Shown here in pieces: positions 47,063 to 55,642 of a stretch of DNA of 64,000 nucleotides. The number at the start of each line of letters is the position of its first letter. Within the stretch, counting starts at the first letter, position 1. A program made the translations under genes and the position numbers. This DNA comes from Acinetobacter sp. SAAs474 (GTDB lineage Bacteria > Pseudomonadota > Gammaproteobacteria > Pseudomonadales > Moraxellaceae): the NCBI RefSeq assembly GCF_032823475.1, contig NZ_CP127915.1, positions 930,001-994,000 on the forward strand, in the 5' to 3' direction. The notes under the pieces are model-generated. The model was not told the DNA's origin and searched no databases. It saw nothing but the letters and a program-made list of their open reading frames with translations.

Positions 47063-47078
47063 TTGGCAAGATGGTCAA

Positions 47079-47142
47079 TAGCTAGATGATATGCATCATA
47101 TAGCTAGATGATATGCATCATATAGCTATATGATGCATATGA
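47079..47142. repeat. 22-bp tandem repeat
   Basis: Two identical 22-base units beginning TAGCTAGATGATATGCATCA (47079-47100 and 47101-47122) and a diverged third (47123-47142). Each unit contains the palindrome ATGATATGCATCAT-like core, so hairpins are possible. Located between convergent PuuB-like and EamA genes. Confidence 0.85.
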
Positions 47143-47197
47143 CTATATAGGATATCCGATGCCATGATGTTGCATATAGCGTGGTGATGATCTGTGA

Positions 47198-48091
47198 TCA
47201 AGATTGATTTTTATTTGTTTTAGGTCTGAATTCACTTAAAATTACACCTAAAACAATGCATATTCCACCGAGAATACTGAGCAGTGGCAAACGTTCACCT
47301 GCGATCCGACCAATCAGAGCTGCCCAAACAGGCTCACCGGCATAAATAATGGCAGCCTGGGAAGATTCTACATATTGTTGTGCCCAGTTCATGACCAGTT
47401 GAATACAGGCACTGGCAATACCTAAGCCGATTAATATGCTGATTAAGGACCAATTGAATGCGGGCATGCTGGTTTCACCCGCGATTGGTGCAATCATGAA
47501 ACATAAGAAAGAAGCAAAAAAAAGTTGTAATACGGTGAGCCGGCGAATATTGACACGTGTAGCAAAATATCCGATGAAAATAATTTCAAAGGCGATTGCA
47601 ATCGCACCACATAAGGTAATGATTTGTCCAAATTGTAATTGTAAGTTATTGAATTCTTTTACTGTCAGCAGTAATAATCCGAGAAAAGCACAGGCAACAC
47701 CTAGCCACATCATTTTATTGGGCTGCTTTTTAAAGCATATCCACATAAAAATGGGCACTAACGGAACATATAATGCGGTTAGAAATGCAGATTCACTGCT
47801 GCTGATGGTTTGTAGCCCAATCGCTTGTGTACCGTAACCTAACCCAATCATCCCCCCAATCAAAAAACCTGCAACACATTCTTGTCGATTAAACTGTTTT
47901 AAATGTGGCCAAGAAATTAGGCTTACCGCAATTGCTGCAGCGGCAAAGCGTAAAGCCACAAAGAGAATGGGACTACTAAACTGTAATCCATATTGTACGG
48001 TAAGAAAGCTTCCGCCCCAGATCAATGTAATCATGATCAAGGCCAATTGTGGGATTTTAGTTTGGATCTTGTGTATGACAGAGAAGGACAT
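47198..48091 (-). CDS. EamA/DMT-family transporter
   Basis: 297 residues with ten hydrophobic segments, two EamA repeats. The first repeat starts LALIMITLIWGGSFLTVQYGL and the second includes LTLCGAIAIAFEIIFIGYFATR and the conserved IIYAGEPVWAALIGRIAGERLP near the end. Exports amino acids or other small metabolites in known relatives; substrate unknown here. Confidence 0.88.
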   Translation of the reverse strand: MSFSVIHKIQTKIPQLALIMITLIWGGSFLTVQYGLQFSSPILFVALRFAAAAIAVSLISWPHLKQFNRQECVAGFLIGGMIGLGYGTQAIGLQTISSSESAFLTALYVPLVPIFMWICFKKQPNKMMWLGVACAFLGLLLLTVKEFNNLQLQFGQIITLCGAIAIAFEIIFIGYFATRVNIRRLTVLQLFFASFLCFMIAPIAGETSMPAFNWSLISILIGLGIASACIQLVMNWAQQYVESSQAAIIYAGEPVWAALIGRIAGERLPLLSILGGICIVLGVILSEFRPKTNKNQS

Positions 48092-48212
48092 AAATGATGA
48101 TTAATGCTCGCAGTCTTCGCTCAATCAAGTGATTTATGCTAACCAGTATTGAATGAATGCAGCAGATGATGAGCGTGTAATTTAGCCTCGCAGGATTTGA
48201 GGACCATCTTGA

Positions 48213-48245
48213 GCTTAAAAAAGGTCATGTTGACCTCTTTTAAGC
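48213..48245. terminator. Hairpin terminator after hisA
   Basis: GCTTAAAAAAGGTCA pairs with TGACCTCTTTTAAGC around a 3-base turn. It lies just past the hisA stop and also faces the divergent side. Confidence 0.8.
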
Positions 48246-48264
48246 ATTATGCTGTTGCACAGCT

Positions 48265-48987
48265 TTAAGCATCTAACAAGGCTTGTGCTTCATGCAAATT
48301 AAGTGAACCCTCATAAATTGCACGGCCCGTAATTGCACCTAAAATTCCAGGCTGACCTTTAAGTAAACGGACATCATCCAGATTCGTTACGCCACCAGAG
48401 GCAATCACTGCCAAACCTGAAGTATTGGCTAAGTGAACGGTTTGTTCGATATTAACACCCTGCATCATGCCATCACGTGCAATATCGGTATAGACAATAC
48501 TAGAAACACCTGCATCAGCAAAGCGTTTTGCTAAATCAGCTGCCTTAACATCGGTGATATTGGCCCAACCATCAGTTGCTACCATACCATTCATGGCATC
48601 AATACCGACAATAATATGCCCAGCAAATTTTTGACATGCTTCTTCAACAAATGTTGGGTCTTGAACAGCTTTGGTACCAATAATGACATAGGATACGCCT
48701 GCATCCAAATAATGCTCAATGGTTTCAAGAGAACGGATACCACCGCCAATTTGAATGGGGAGATTTGGCTGTGCTTTGGCAATTGCTTCTACCACTGGCT
48801 TATGAATAGGGGTTCCTGCAAAGGCACCATTTAAATCGACTAAATGTAAGCGGCGAGCACCTTCATTAACCCAATGTTGTGCTGTTGCTACTGGATCATC
48901 AGAAAATACAGTATCGTCTTCCATACGACCTTGTTTTAAACGGACACATTTACCATCTTTCAGGTCAATTGCAGGGATGATCAGCAT
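48265..48987 (-). CDS. hisA: Phosphoribosylformimino-AICAR phosphate isomerase
   Basis: Fourth-step isomerase of histidine biosynthesis, a (beta/alpha)8 barrel of 240 residues. The catalytic Asp8 is in [11 protein letters not shown] and the second in [10 protein letters not shown]; phosphate-loop glycines in IQIGGGIRS and IASGGVT. Start ATG 48987 matches the family; the longer frame to 49053 adds 22 residues. Confidence 0.97.
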   Translation of the reverse strand: MLIIPAIDLKDGKCVRLKQGRMEDDTVFSDDPVATAQHWVNEGARRLHLVDLNGAFAGTPIHKPVVEAIAKAQPNLPIQIGGGIRSLETIEHYLDAGVSYVIIGTKAVQDPTFVEEACQKFAGHIIVGIDAMNGMVATDGWANITDVKAADLAKRFADAGVSSIVYTDIARDGMMQGVNIEQTVHLANTSGLAVIASGGVTNLDDVRLLKGQPGILGAITGRAIYEGSLNLHEAQALLDA

Positions 48988-49268
48988 GCTTATGCTCCTC
49001 GCCAAATCTTTAAATAAAGTAGAATTTTGCCATCTTAACAAAGTATTGCCCAATCGCTAAGTAGCGAATGATGATTTTTATTTCAACAACATCAGTCACT
49101 CTTCTGTCGTGCTGTACTGAAGTGACGCTATAAAGTACCTATTGAGCCAGTCAAGAACATGGTTGAGTGGAATGAAATTTGCGACGCTAAATTTTATTGT
49201 TGTACGCTAGTATCGTTCGTTCATATTGGATTTTTATATGACTAGTACTGATTTTATTATGCAAAAAG

Positions 49269-49769
49269 TTAGCTTTTATTGAATATAAAACCGATCAGCA
49301 GTATAGATAATCCTAATAGAATTAAAAGTAACAGAACCATTTGACACCAGCCTAATATTTTTTCCCAGCCATACATGTTCCATGGATAGCCATAGCGATT
49401 TAAAGCCTGATTACCTCGACTCACTAAAAGATAGCAGATAAAAATTAAATTTAATCCGGGTACAAAATACAATACAACAAACCAGCTTCGATGATTACGA
49501 TCATGTAATCGACGAATGATAATAATTAAAATATAGTAGAGATACGGTAGTAAGAGTACGATCATCAATACAATATATAAATATTCGATTAATACCGGAC
49601 GCCTATCGTGCCAAATCAGCCAAAGACAAAATTCAACAACAAAAATGATAGTTAGAAAAATAAGGTTAACAAGGCATAGCCATGCAGCAAAAGCGAGCCG
49701 ACCAAAACGCCCACGTGCATACAAAGGTTTATCCAATAACGGATGTTGTGGCTTAAAGGGAAATCGCAT
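49269..49769 (-). CDS. DUF805 family membrane protein
   Basis: 166 residues with four membrane segments. The family blocks RGRFGRLAFAAW, RRLHDRNHRSWF and FVPGLNLIFICYLL with NRYG are all present. Function unknown. It lies within the hisB-hisH-hisA stretch on the same strand but with gaps of about 250-280 bp, so cotranscription is uncertain. Confidence 0.88.
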   Translation of the reverse strand: MRFPFKPQHPLLDKPLYARGRFGRLAFAAWLCLVNLIFLTIIFVVEFCLWLIWHDRRPVLIEYLYIVLMIVLLLPYLYYILIIIIRRLHDRNHRSWFVVLYFVPGLNLIFICYLLVSRGNQALNRYGYPWNMYGWEKILGWCQMVLLLLILLGLSILLIGFIFNKS

Positions 49770-49960
49770 GAGGTATTGACCTCTGTATTTTAATTGTGAT
49801 TTTTTACTTTATAATTTATATGAAAAATTAAATTTTAAACAAAATTCATAATAAACAATATGTTAATTATTTATTTTAAAGGATGCTCGATTGATCAATC
49901 AAGTGGCTTAATGGTAAAAAATTAATTTTGAGTACAGTACTAATAAAGGATAAGATTGCG

Positions 49961-50005
49961 ATACCCATAAAAAAAAGCCCATTGAGGCGAGCTTTTTTGG
50001 GTATG
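49961..50005 (-). terminator. Terminator after hisH
   Basis: ATACCC and AAAAAAGC pair with GCTTTTTT and GGGTAT around a 12-base loop. The T run on the minus strand follows hisH, whose stop is at 50021. Confidence 0.85.
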
Positions 50006-50020
50006 CAATCTAGGCAAATG

Positions 50021-50638
50021 TTAAATATTCCACTCAACAAAGTTTTTCAATAATTGTAAGCCAGCAGTATGACTTTTTTCAGGATGAAACTGAGTTGCAA
50101 ATAAATTTTCTTGATGAATCGCCGTACAAAAACTTAAACCATAGTCACATGTTGCAGCGACAATATCATGGTCTTGAGGTTCAACATAAAAGCTATGCAC
50201 AAAATAAAAACGAGTATCTTGTTCAATATTTTTCCACATTGGGTGGCTTGGATCAGTTTGATGTACTTGATTCCAGCCCATATGAGGCACTTTTAAATCA
50301 GCAAAATCAGGAAAACGTTTGACTTGACCCTGAAAAATTCCCAGTGCTGCTACGCCATTATTTTCTTCAGAGTGTTGCATCAAAGCCTGCATACCTACAC
50401 AGATTGCAAGTACAGGTTTATTAAAGGCAGCATGACGAATTACGTCATTAATTCCAGCTTCATGCATTCCTTGCATACAGTCGCGCATTGCCCCTACACC
50501 AGGAAAGACGATTTTATCTGCTTGGGCAATCAGTTTGGGATCATGGGTAACATCAACAGTTGCACCGACGTATTCTAGCGCTTTTGCTGCTGAATGTAGA
50601 TTTCCCATGCCATAATCAAGAAGGGCGATACGGGTCAT
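50021..50638 (-). CDS. hisH: Imidazole glycerol phosphate synthase glutaminase subunit
   Basis: Class I glutamine amidotransferase that feeds ammonia to HisF. Catalytic triad Cys80 (LAICVGMQ), His185 and Glu187 (QFHPEKSH); 205 residues. Its start ATG shares one base with the hisB stop codon, so translation is coupled. Confidence 0.97.
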   Translation of the reverse strand: MTRIALLDYGMGNLHSAAKALEYVGATVDVTHDPKLIAQADKIVFPGVGAMRDCMQGMHEAGINDVIRHAAFNKPVLAICVGMQALMQHSEENNGVAALGIFQGQVKRFPDFADLKVPHMGWNQVHQTDPSHPMWKNIEQDTRFYFVHSFYVEPQDHDIVAATCDYGLSFCTAIHQENLFATQFHPEKSHTAGLQLLKNFVEWNI

Positions 50639-51231
50639 TACAAAGTCCCTTTGGTTGATGCAACAGTATTTTCTGCACGAGGATCGATTTCACATGCCAT
50701 ACGTAAAGCACGTGCAAATGCTTTAAATACACTTTCAATTTGATGGTGGCTATTTTTGCCTTTTAAGTTATCAATATGTAGTGTCATTAAGGCATGATTG
50801 ACAAAGCCTTGGAAAAACTCTGAAAATAAATCGACATCAAAGTTACCAATGCGTGCACGGGTAAACGGAATATCCATCCATAAACCCGGACGACCAGATA
50901 AATCAACTACGACACGGCTTAATGATTCATCTAGGGGGGCATAAAAATGACCATAACGACGTAAACCTTTTTTATCGCCTAAGGCCTGTGCAAACGCTTG
51001 TCCTAGTGTAATACCACAATCTTCTACCGTATGATGATCATCAATCTCGATATCACCATCACAATGAATATCAATATCAAATAAGCCATGTCGCTTGATT
51101 TGGTCTATCATATGGTCTAAAAATGGGACACCAGTATTGAGTGTGCCTTGGCCTGTACCATCAAGATTCACACGAACTCGAATTTTGGTTTCGTTGGTGT
51201 TTCTTACCACTTCACTGATACGTTGCGTCAT
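50638..51231 (-). CDS. hisB: Imidazoleglycerol-phosphate dehydratase
   Basis: Monofunctional dehydratase of 197 residues. The manganese-binding histidine clusters are HHTVED (about residues 66-71) and NSHHQIE in the C-terminal half. ATG 51231 ([10 protein letters not shown]) is chosen; an alternative 8 residues upstream is less typical. First gene of the visible his cluster. Confidence 0.97.
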   Translation of the reverse strand: MTQRISEVVRNTNETKIRVRVNLDGTGQGTLNTGVPFLDHMIDQIKRHGLFDIDIHCDGDIEIDDHHTVEDCGITLGQAFAQALGDKKGLRRYGHFYAPLDESLSRVVVDLSGRPGLWMDIPFTRARIGNFDVDLFSEFFQGFVNHALMTLHIDNLKGKNSHHQIESVFKAFARALRMACEIDPRAENTVASTKGTL

Positions 51232-51324
51232 AGACACGTTCCTCAAAAACGTCAAAAATGATGTAAAAATGTTTTTCGTTGTGACGAAGTCACTGCATAT
51301 TAGATTGCTTAGGAGGGTTAATCA

Positions 51325-51702
51325 ATGCCTATTACCGTTCATCCTCAAACTTCTGTAAAAAATGATGACGTTCGACAGCAACTACAACGACTTTATGATA
51401 CAAGTCCTGAGTTTGAAGATGGAAAACATGCACTTGAACAACTTGAACAACAGTTAAATCAATATACCGTGCTTTATACTGCAGAATTTAATTGCAAAAT
51501 TATTGGCGCCATTTGGTGTCGTGGTCAAGGAGACTCTAAGCATTTAGAGCACTTGGTTATTCATCCAGCAAACCGTGGTCGTGGTGTTGCACAAAGATTG
51601 ATCGCTGAACTATATCGGCTAGAACAAGCTCAAGGGATAAAAACCTTTCAACCCGGCTGTGTTGCAATTCAGCGTTGTTTAGCACAAATACAGCAAGCAT
51701 AA
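51325..51702 (+). CDS. GNAT-family protein, PanZ/PanM-like
   Basis: 125 residues. The acetyl-CoA pyrophosphate-binding loop reads NRGRGVAQRLIAEL at about residues 92-105, preceded by the beta strand EHLVIHPA. Size and arrangement resemble PanZ/PanM, the acetyl-CoA sensor that promotes PanD maturation and limits pantothenate synthesis; sequence similarity alone leaves a generic acetyltransferase possible. AGGAGG at good spacing precedes the ATG. Divergent from hisB. Confidence 0.75.
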   Translation: MPITVHPQTSVKNDDVRQQLQRLYDTSPEFEDGKHALEQLEQQLNQYTVLYTAEFNCKIIGAIWCRGQGDSKHLEHLVIHPANRGRGVAQRLIAELYRLEQAQGIKTFQPGCVAIQRCLAQIQQA

Positions 51703-51809
51703 AATGTGAAATAGATGCCTTAAGTAAACGCTTTTTTAATTTTAATGTAGGTAAACATCTCTATTTTGCTTTAAAAATAAACATTTGATATAAAAGTGAT
51801 AAAAGTCAC

Positions 51810-51838
51810 TTGACGTATCGACGCTGAACTTGTTTAAT
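51810..51838 (+). promoter_or_regulatory. Promoter of first tRNA-Phe
   Basis: TTGACG (51810-51815) and TTTAAT (51833-51838) with a 17-bp spacer, 10 bp before the tRNA. Confidence 0.75.
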
Positions 51839-51848
51839 ACGCGTCATT

Positions 51849-51924
51849 GGCGTGATAGCTCAGTCGGTAGAGCAACGGATTGAAAATCCGTGTGTCCCCA
51901 GTTCGATCCTGGGTCTCGCCACCA
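51849..51924 (+). tRNA. tRNA-Phe(GAA), copy 1
   Basis: 76 nt with encoded CCA. D arm TAGCTCAGTCGGTAGAGCA, anticodon GAA in the loop TTGAAAA, T loop GTTCGATCC. Acceptor stem GGCGTGA pairs with TCTCGCC apart from one U-U. Confidence 0.97.
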
Positions 51925-51927
51925 TAT

Positions 51928-51967
51928 TCAAAAAATCCCTAGCAATTTTGCTGGGGATTTTTTTATT
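51928..51967 (+). terminator. Terminator after tRNA-Phe copy 1
   Basis: AATCCC-T-AGCA pairs with TGCT-G-GGGATT around TTTT, then a T run. Confidence 0.85.
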
Positions 51968-52009
51968 GTGTAAAAAAAAAGCATTTAAATAAAATAAATC
52001 GGATTTATA

Positions 52010-52038
52010 TTGACTATTTAATCGAGATGCGGCTTAAT
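52010..52038 (+). promoter_or_regulatory. Promoter of second tRNA-Phe
   Basis: TTGACT (52010-52015) and CTTAAT (52033-52038), again 17 bp apart and exactly 200 bp from the first copy's promoter, but with diverged spacer sequence. Confidence 0.7.
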
Positions 52039-52048
52039 ACACGGCATT

Positions 52049-52124
52049 GGCGTGATAGCTCAGTCGGTAGAGCAACGGATTGAAAATCCGTGTGTCCCCA
52101 GTTCGATCCTGGGTCTCGCCACCA
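52049..52124 (+). tRNA. tRNA-Phe(GAA), copy 2
   Basis: Base-identical to the gene at 51849-51924, followed by the same 40-base terminator sequence. Confidence 0.97.
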
Positions 52125-52127
52125 TAT

Positions 52128-52167
52128 TCAAAAAATCCCTAGCAATTTTGCTGGGGATTTTTTATTT
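52128..52167 (+). terminator. Terminator after tRNA-Phe copy 2
   Basis: Same hairpin as at 51928-51967, with a slightly shorter T run. Confidence 0.85.
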
Positions 52168-52340
52168 TAGGATCATATTGATTTATTTTGGCGAAGAAAA
52201 AAATAAAGTTAAATCGATAGATACATGATTCATATCGTTCCATCAATTTATAACGGTTGGCTTTGGATTAAATTTTTATTACCAAATTATCTGTTCATAT
52301 TCCATCGTTTGGTTTTAGATTGTGATAAAGAATAATCAAC

Positions 52341-53090
52341 ATGATCAAGGAACCATGGATGAAAGATTTATTTTCTGTACAGAGTCAACTTTATCAATCT
52401 GCTCGTCCGAGTTATCCCGCGTATGTACTGCAGGCTATTTTACCTTATGTAACGCAGCATCAACGCGCTTGGGATTGTGCTGCAGGATCAGGACAATTTA
52501 CTCGATTATTAAGCCCTTACTTTGATCAAGTCATTGCCACCGATTTAAGTGCACAACAATTGGCACATGCACCAAATTTGCCAAATGTCGACTATCGTGT
52601 ACAGGCTGTGGAAAAAACGGTTTTTCCTGCACAATATTTCAACTTGATTACGGTCGCTCAAGCGATTCATTGGTTTAATTTTGATTTATTCTATCAAACC
52701 GCACAACGTTGCTTAACATCTGATGGTGTAATTGCTGTTATTGGTTATGGTTTATTAACGGTGGATGATGATGAAATTCATGATATGGTGCAAAAATTAT
52801 ATCATCACATTTTAAACGGATATTGGGACATTGAACGACGTTATTTGGATGAGGAATATAAAACGATTCCTTTTCCATTTAAAGAAATTTTGCTACCGCA
52901 ATTACACATGACCTATTCATGGTCTTTATCGCAATTGCTGGATTATCTCAATACATGGTCCGCAATCCGGCATTACCGACAACAACATCAACAAGATCCA
53001 TTACAGGATTTTCTGGAAAAATTGCAATATGCAGATCCAATGCTGCAGATCTCATTTCCTATTTTTTTACGTTTGGGAATGAAGCAATAA
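52341..53090 (+). CDS. Class I SAM-dependent methyltransferase
   Basis: 249 residues; SAM motif AWDCAAGSGQ around residues 43-52, followed by VIATDLSAQQL and the methyltransferase-11-type pattern VAQAIHWFNFDLFYQTAQRCLTSDG. Yeast Crg1/trans-aconitate methyltransferase-type proteins share this HWF motif, but the acceptor is unknown. Start MIKEPW after AAGGA-poor upstream sequence is tentative; MKDLFS seven codons in is an alternative. Confidence 0.85.
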   Translation: MIKEPWMKDLFSVQSQLYQSARPSYPAYVLQAILPYVTQHQRAWDCAAGSGQFTRLLSPYFDQVIATDLSAQQLAHAPNLPNVDYRVQAVEKTVFPAQYFNLITVAQAIHWFNFDLFYQTAQRCLTSDGVIAVIGYGLLTVDDDEIHDMVQKLYHHILNGYWDIERRYLDEEYKTIPFPFKEILLPQLHMTYSWSLSQLLDYLNTWSAIRHYRQQHQQDPLQDFLEKLQYADPMLQISFPIFLRLGMKQ

Positions 53091-53395
53091 GAGGGTTGGA
53101 TGTTAGTTTTACTATCGTGATAATGATCAGTCAATATAGTGAATCATCCATGAGCGGTCGATGTGATCTTACTCTGAGAAAAGGAGTAAATTGATGGCTT
53201 ATACTGGATGTTTAACTAATTGTGCGAAATTCTCCATCCATAATCCCTAGAAACAGTGTTTCTAATTGGGCGGTGATGGATAGCACACCAATCGTTTAGA
53301 TTGGTTAGCAACGTCAACTTGTGATGTATGACTTTATTGCATCAGCCTTTTTCTATTTATTAAAAGATATCATTCTTGTATGAATGGCGTCTTAA
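53091..53395. other. 305-bp region between methyltransferase and TnpB remnant
   Basis: An AAAGGAG followed by ATG at 53194 opens only 17 codons (MAYTGCLTNCAKFSIHNP) before a stop; probably a chance frame. The right part may be the left end of the IS605-type element, but no counterpart at copy 1 is preserved for comparison. Confidence 0.3.
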
Positions 53396-53584
53396 TGAAA
53401 GCCTATAAATACCGTATTTATCCGAATGGTGAACAAAGAGTGTTAATTGAATGGGGAAATTACCGCTAAGTGTTCGATTTTCGAGTGTCCAAGTTGCAAC
53501 TTGGTTGAAGATCGTGACGTCAATGCGCGTATTAATATCCGTAATTTCGCTTTAGCTGATGCACTAGGGCTTAGTGCTGTGTAA
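53396..53584 (+). pseudogene. tnpB remnant with internal deletion
   Basis: Begins MKAYKYRIYPNGEQRVLIEWG, the standard TnpB start, then jumps to the C-terminal zinc-finger and RuvC-III region readable in another frame as FECPSCNLVEDRDVNARINI ... LADALGLSAV, with the stop at 53582-53584. A one-base difference relative to copy 1 also shifts the frame around 53475-53485. Confidence 0.8.
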
Positions 53585-53708
53585 AGAGTTCCTGTGCCAC
53601 GATACTTGTCAGTGCAAGTGTGACATCGCAAGGTGTAATCAATTTGATTGCATGGGTCGCAAAGATTCCCCCACGATAACCTTTGGTTTAGTGGTGGGAG
53701 TATATCAA
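53396..53708 (+). mobile_element. Internally deleted IS200/IS605-type element, copy 2
   Basis: Retains the tnpB start, the tnpB 3' end and an intact-looking right terminus ending TATATCAA, matching copy 1 at 17823-18441. Everything between, roughly 300 codons of TnpB, is missing. No TnpA gene. The left limit given is the tnpB start codon; the true left end may lie up to about 100 bp upstream. Confidence 0.75.
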
Positions 53709-53860
53709 TTGGCCGACTACGGTTAAAGAGAGGGATGTGTGCTTCGTCGTGCTTGATTAGGCCTAAGATCAGCATATATGAATATCGTCAATATGATCAC
53801 ATTGAGGAGCAATACAGCGGTTCTTACAGCCTATTTACTGAGATCTTATATATTGATATA

Positions 53861-53890
53861 AAAAAGCCAGTCTGTGTGACAGACTGGCTT
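53861..53890 (-). terminator. Terminator after the CoA-transferase
   Basis: AAGCCAGTCTG pairs perfectly with CAGACTGGCTT around a 5-base loop, with a T run on the minus strand. Confidence 0.9.
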
Positions 53891-53918
53891 GATCTTATCG
53901 TCTATTTAGACCACAGTA

Positions 53919-55436
53919 TTACGCAGTTTTTTCTTCTGCTGCAGATGGAAGCATGTGACCAGTTTCTTCAAAATTGGTGTGCCAAGATAGCGCTTCACGA
54001 AGAATATGTGGTGTATGCCCGCCAATTGCACAAGCACGATCAAAGTAGTCATTCAATGCATCACGATACATTGGGTGTGCACAATGATCGATGATTGCAC
54101 GTGCGCGCTCACGTGGTGCTAAGCCGCGTAAATCAGCTAGACCTTGTTCAGTCACTAAAATGTCTACATCGTGTTCTGCATGATCAATATGTGATGCAAA
54201 TGGTACTACAGAAGAAATATCACCACCTTTTGCAATTGACTTGGTAACAAAGATTGCCAGATGAGCATTACGTGCGAAATCACCTGAACCACCAATACCA
54301 TTCATCATTTTGGTACCACAAACGTGAGTTGAGTTAACGTTACCGTAAATATCAAACTCAAGGGCAGTATTAATACCAATAATACCTAAACGACGTACCA
54401 GCTCTGGATGGTTAGAAATTTCTTGCGGACGTAGTACTAATTTATCTTTGTACTGTTCAAGATTATTAAATACTTTCTCACCATATTTTGCTGAAAGAGT
54501 AATAGAAGAACCTGAAGCAAATTTCATTTTACCAGCATCAATGAGTTCAAAAGTACAATCTTGTAGTACTTCAGAATACATAATTAGGTCTTCAAAATTA
54601 GAATCTTTTAAACCAGTGAGTACGGCATTGGCAATTGAACCAATACCAGCCTGTAATGGACCTAGATTTTTTGGTAAACGTTGCTCTGCCACTTCTTTTT
54701 CAAAAAATTCGATTAAGTGGTTTGCAATCGCTTGAGTATCTACATCCGGTTCGGTGACGGTTGATGGAGAATCATGTAAGTCATTATTAAATACAATGCC
54801 TACAATTTTGGCTGGATCGATCTGAATGGCTTGTGTACCAATACGCTCATCCACTTGAGTTAGTGGAATAGGTTGACGTGTTGGGCGATAGCTTGGGATG
54901 TAGATATCATGTAAGCCTTCAAAAGCAGGGCTTAAGTTGGTATTGATTTCAACAATCACTTGATCAGCAAAAATAGCGAAACTTGCTGAGTTTCCTACAG
55001 ATGTTGTTGGAATAATGCCACCATCTTCTGTAATTGCGACAGCTTCGATCACAGCAATATCTGGTTTTTTTAACTGAAGGTTACGCATTTGTTCAACAGT
55101 TTCAGATAAATGCTGGTCAATAAACATGACTTCGCCTTTATTGATGGCTTTACGTAATGTATTGTCTACTTGGAACGGTAGGCGACGTGCTAGAACACCC
55201 GCTTCAGTCAATTGTTTATCTAAATCGTTTCCTAAAGATGCACCAGTAATCAAAGTGATTTTTAAAGGATTTTTTTGGGCTTGTTTCACTAATGCTAATG
55301 GTACTGCTTTTGCTTCACCTGCACGAGTAAAACCACTCATTCCGACTGTCATGCCGTCTTGAATAAAAGCAGAAGCTTCTTCTGCACTAATCACTTTATC
55401 ATGCAGTGATGTCAAACGAATACGATCTAAAGACAT
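53919..55436 (-). CDS. Acetyl-CoA hydrolase/transferase family protein, succinyl-CoA:acetate CoA-transferase-like
   Basis: 505 residues, the usual size of AarC/Cat1-type enzymes that move CoA between succinyl-CoA and acetate. The catalytic Glu is in LIMYSEVLQD, about residue 289. Conserved glycine-rich loops include VGMSGFTRAGEAKAVP near the start, LGPLQAGIGSIANAV and GIGGSGDFARNAHLAIF. Likely links acetate overflow to the TCA cycle. Monocistronic with a terminator. Confidence 0.93.
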   Translation of the reverse strand: MSLDRIRLTSLHDKVISAEEASAFIQDGMTVGMSGFTRAGEAKAVPLALVKQAQKNPLKITLITGASLGNDLDKQLTEAGVLARRLPFQVDNTLRKAINKGEVMFIDQHLSETVEQMRNLQLKKPDIAVIEAVAITEDGGIIPTTSVGNSASFAIFADQVIVEINTNLSPAFEGLHDIYIPSYRPTRQPIPLTQVDERIGTQAIQIDPAKIVGIVFNNDLHDSPSTVTEPDVDTQAIANHLIEFFEKEVAEQRLPKNLGPLQAGIGSIANAVLTGLKDSNFEDLIMYSEVLQDCTFELIDAGKMKFASGSSITLSAKYGEKVFNNLEQYKDKLVLRPQEISNHPELVRRLGIIGINTALEFDIYGNVNSTHVCGTKMMNGIGGSGDFARNAHLAIFVTKSIAKGGDISSVVPFASHIDHAEHDVDILVTEQGLADLRGLAPRERARAIIDHCAHPMYRDALNDYFDRACAIGGHTPHILREALSWHTNFEETGHMLPSAAEEKTA

Positions 55437-55642
55437 GGTTTACTCTCGTTAAATTCTTAAAACTGATACGGATTGTACCGATCAAAAAAACCATTTTGCA
55501 TACCTGTTAGGCTAAGGTCTAATTTTTTGCCGAAATGTAGGTATAAATTTTCTTGATGTTTTTTATACCATTGTTTTTGAATGATAAAAACAGTGTGGTA
55601 TAAAGATTGATCAAAATTGATTGATCAATATTTGTGCTTTTG

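Noticed and set aside
53443-53775. 110-aa frame on the minus strand over the TnpB remnant
   Set aside because: It is the antisense of the TnpB 3' end and right terminus. The similar frame at 17905-18162 arises the same way.
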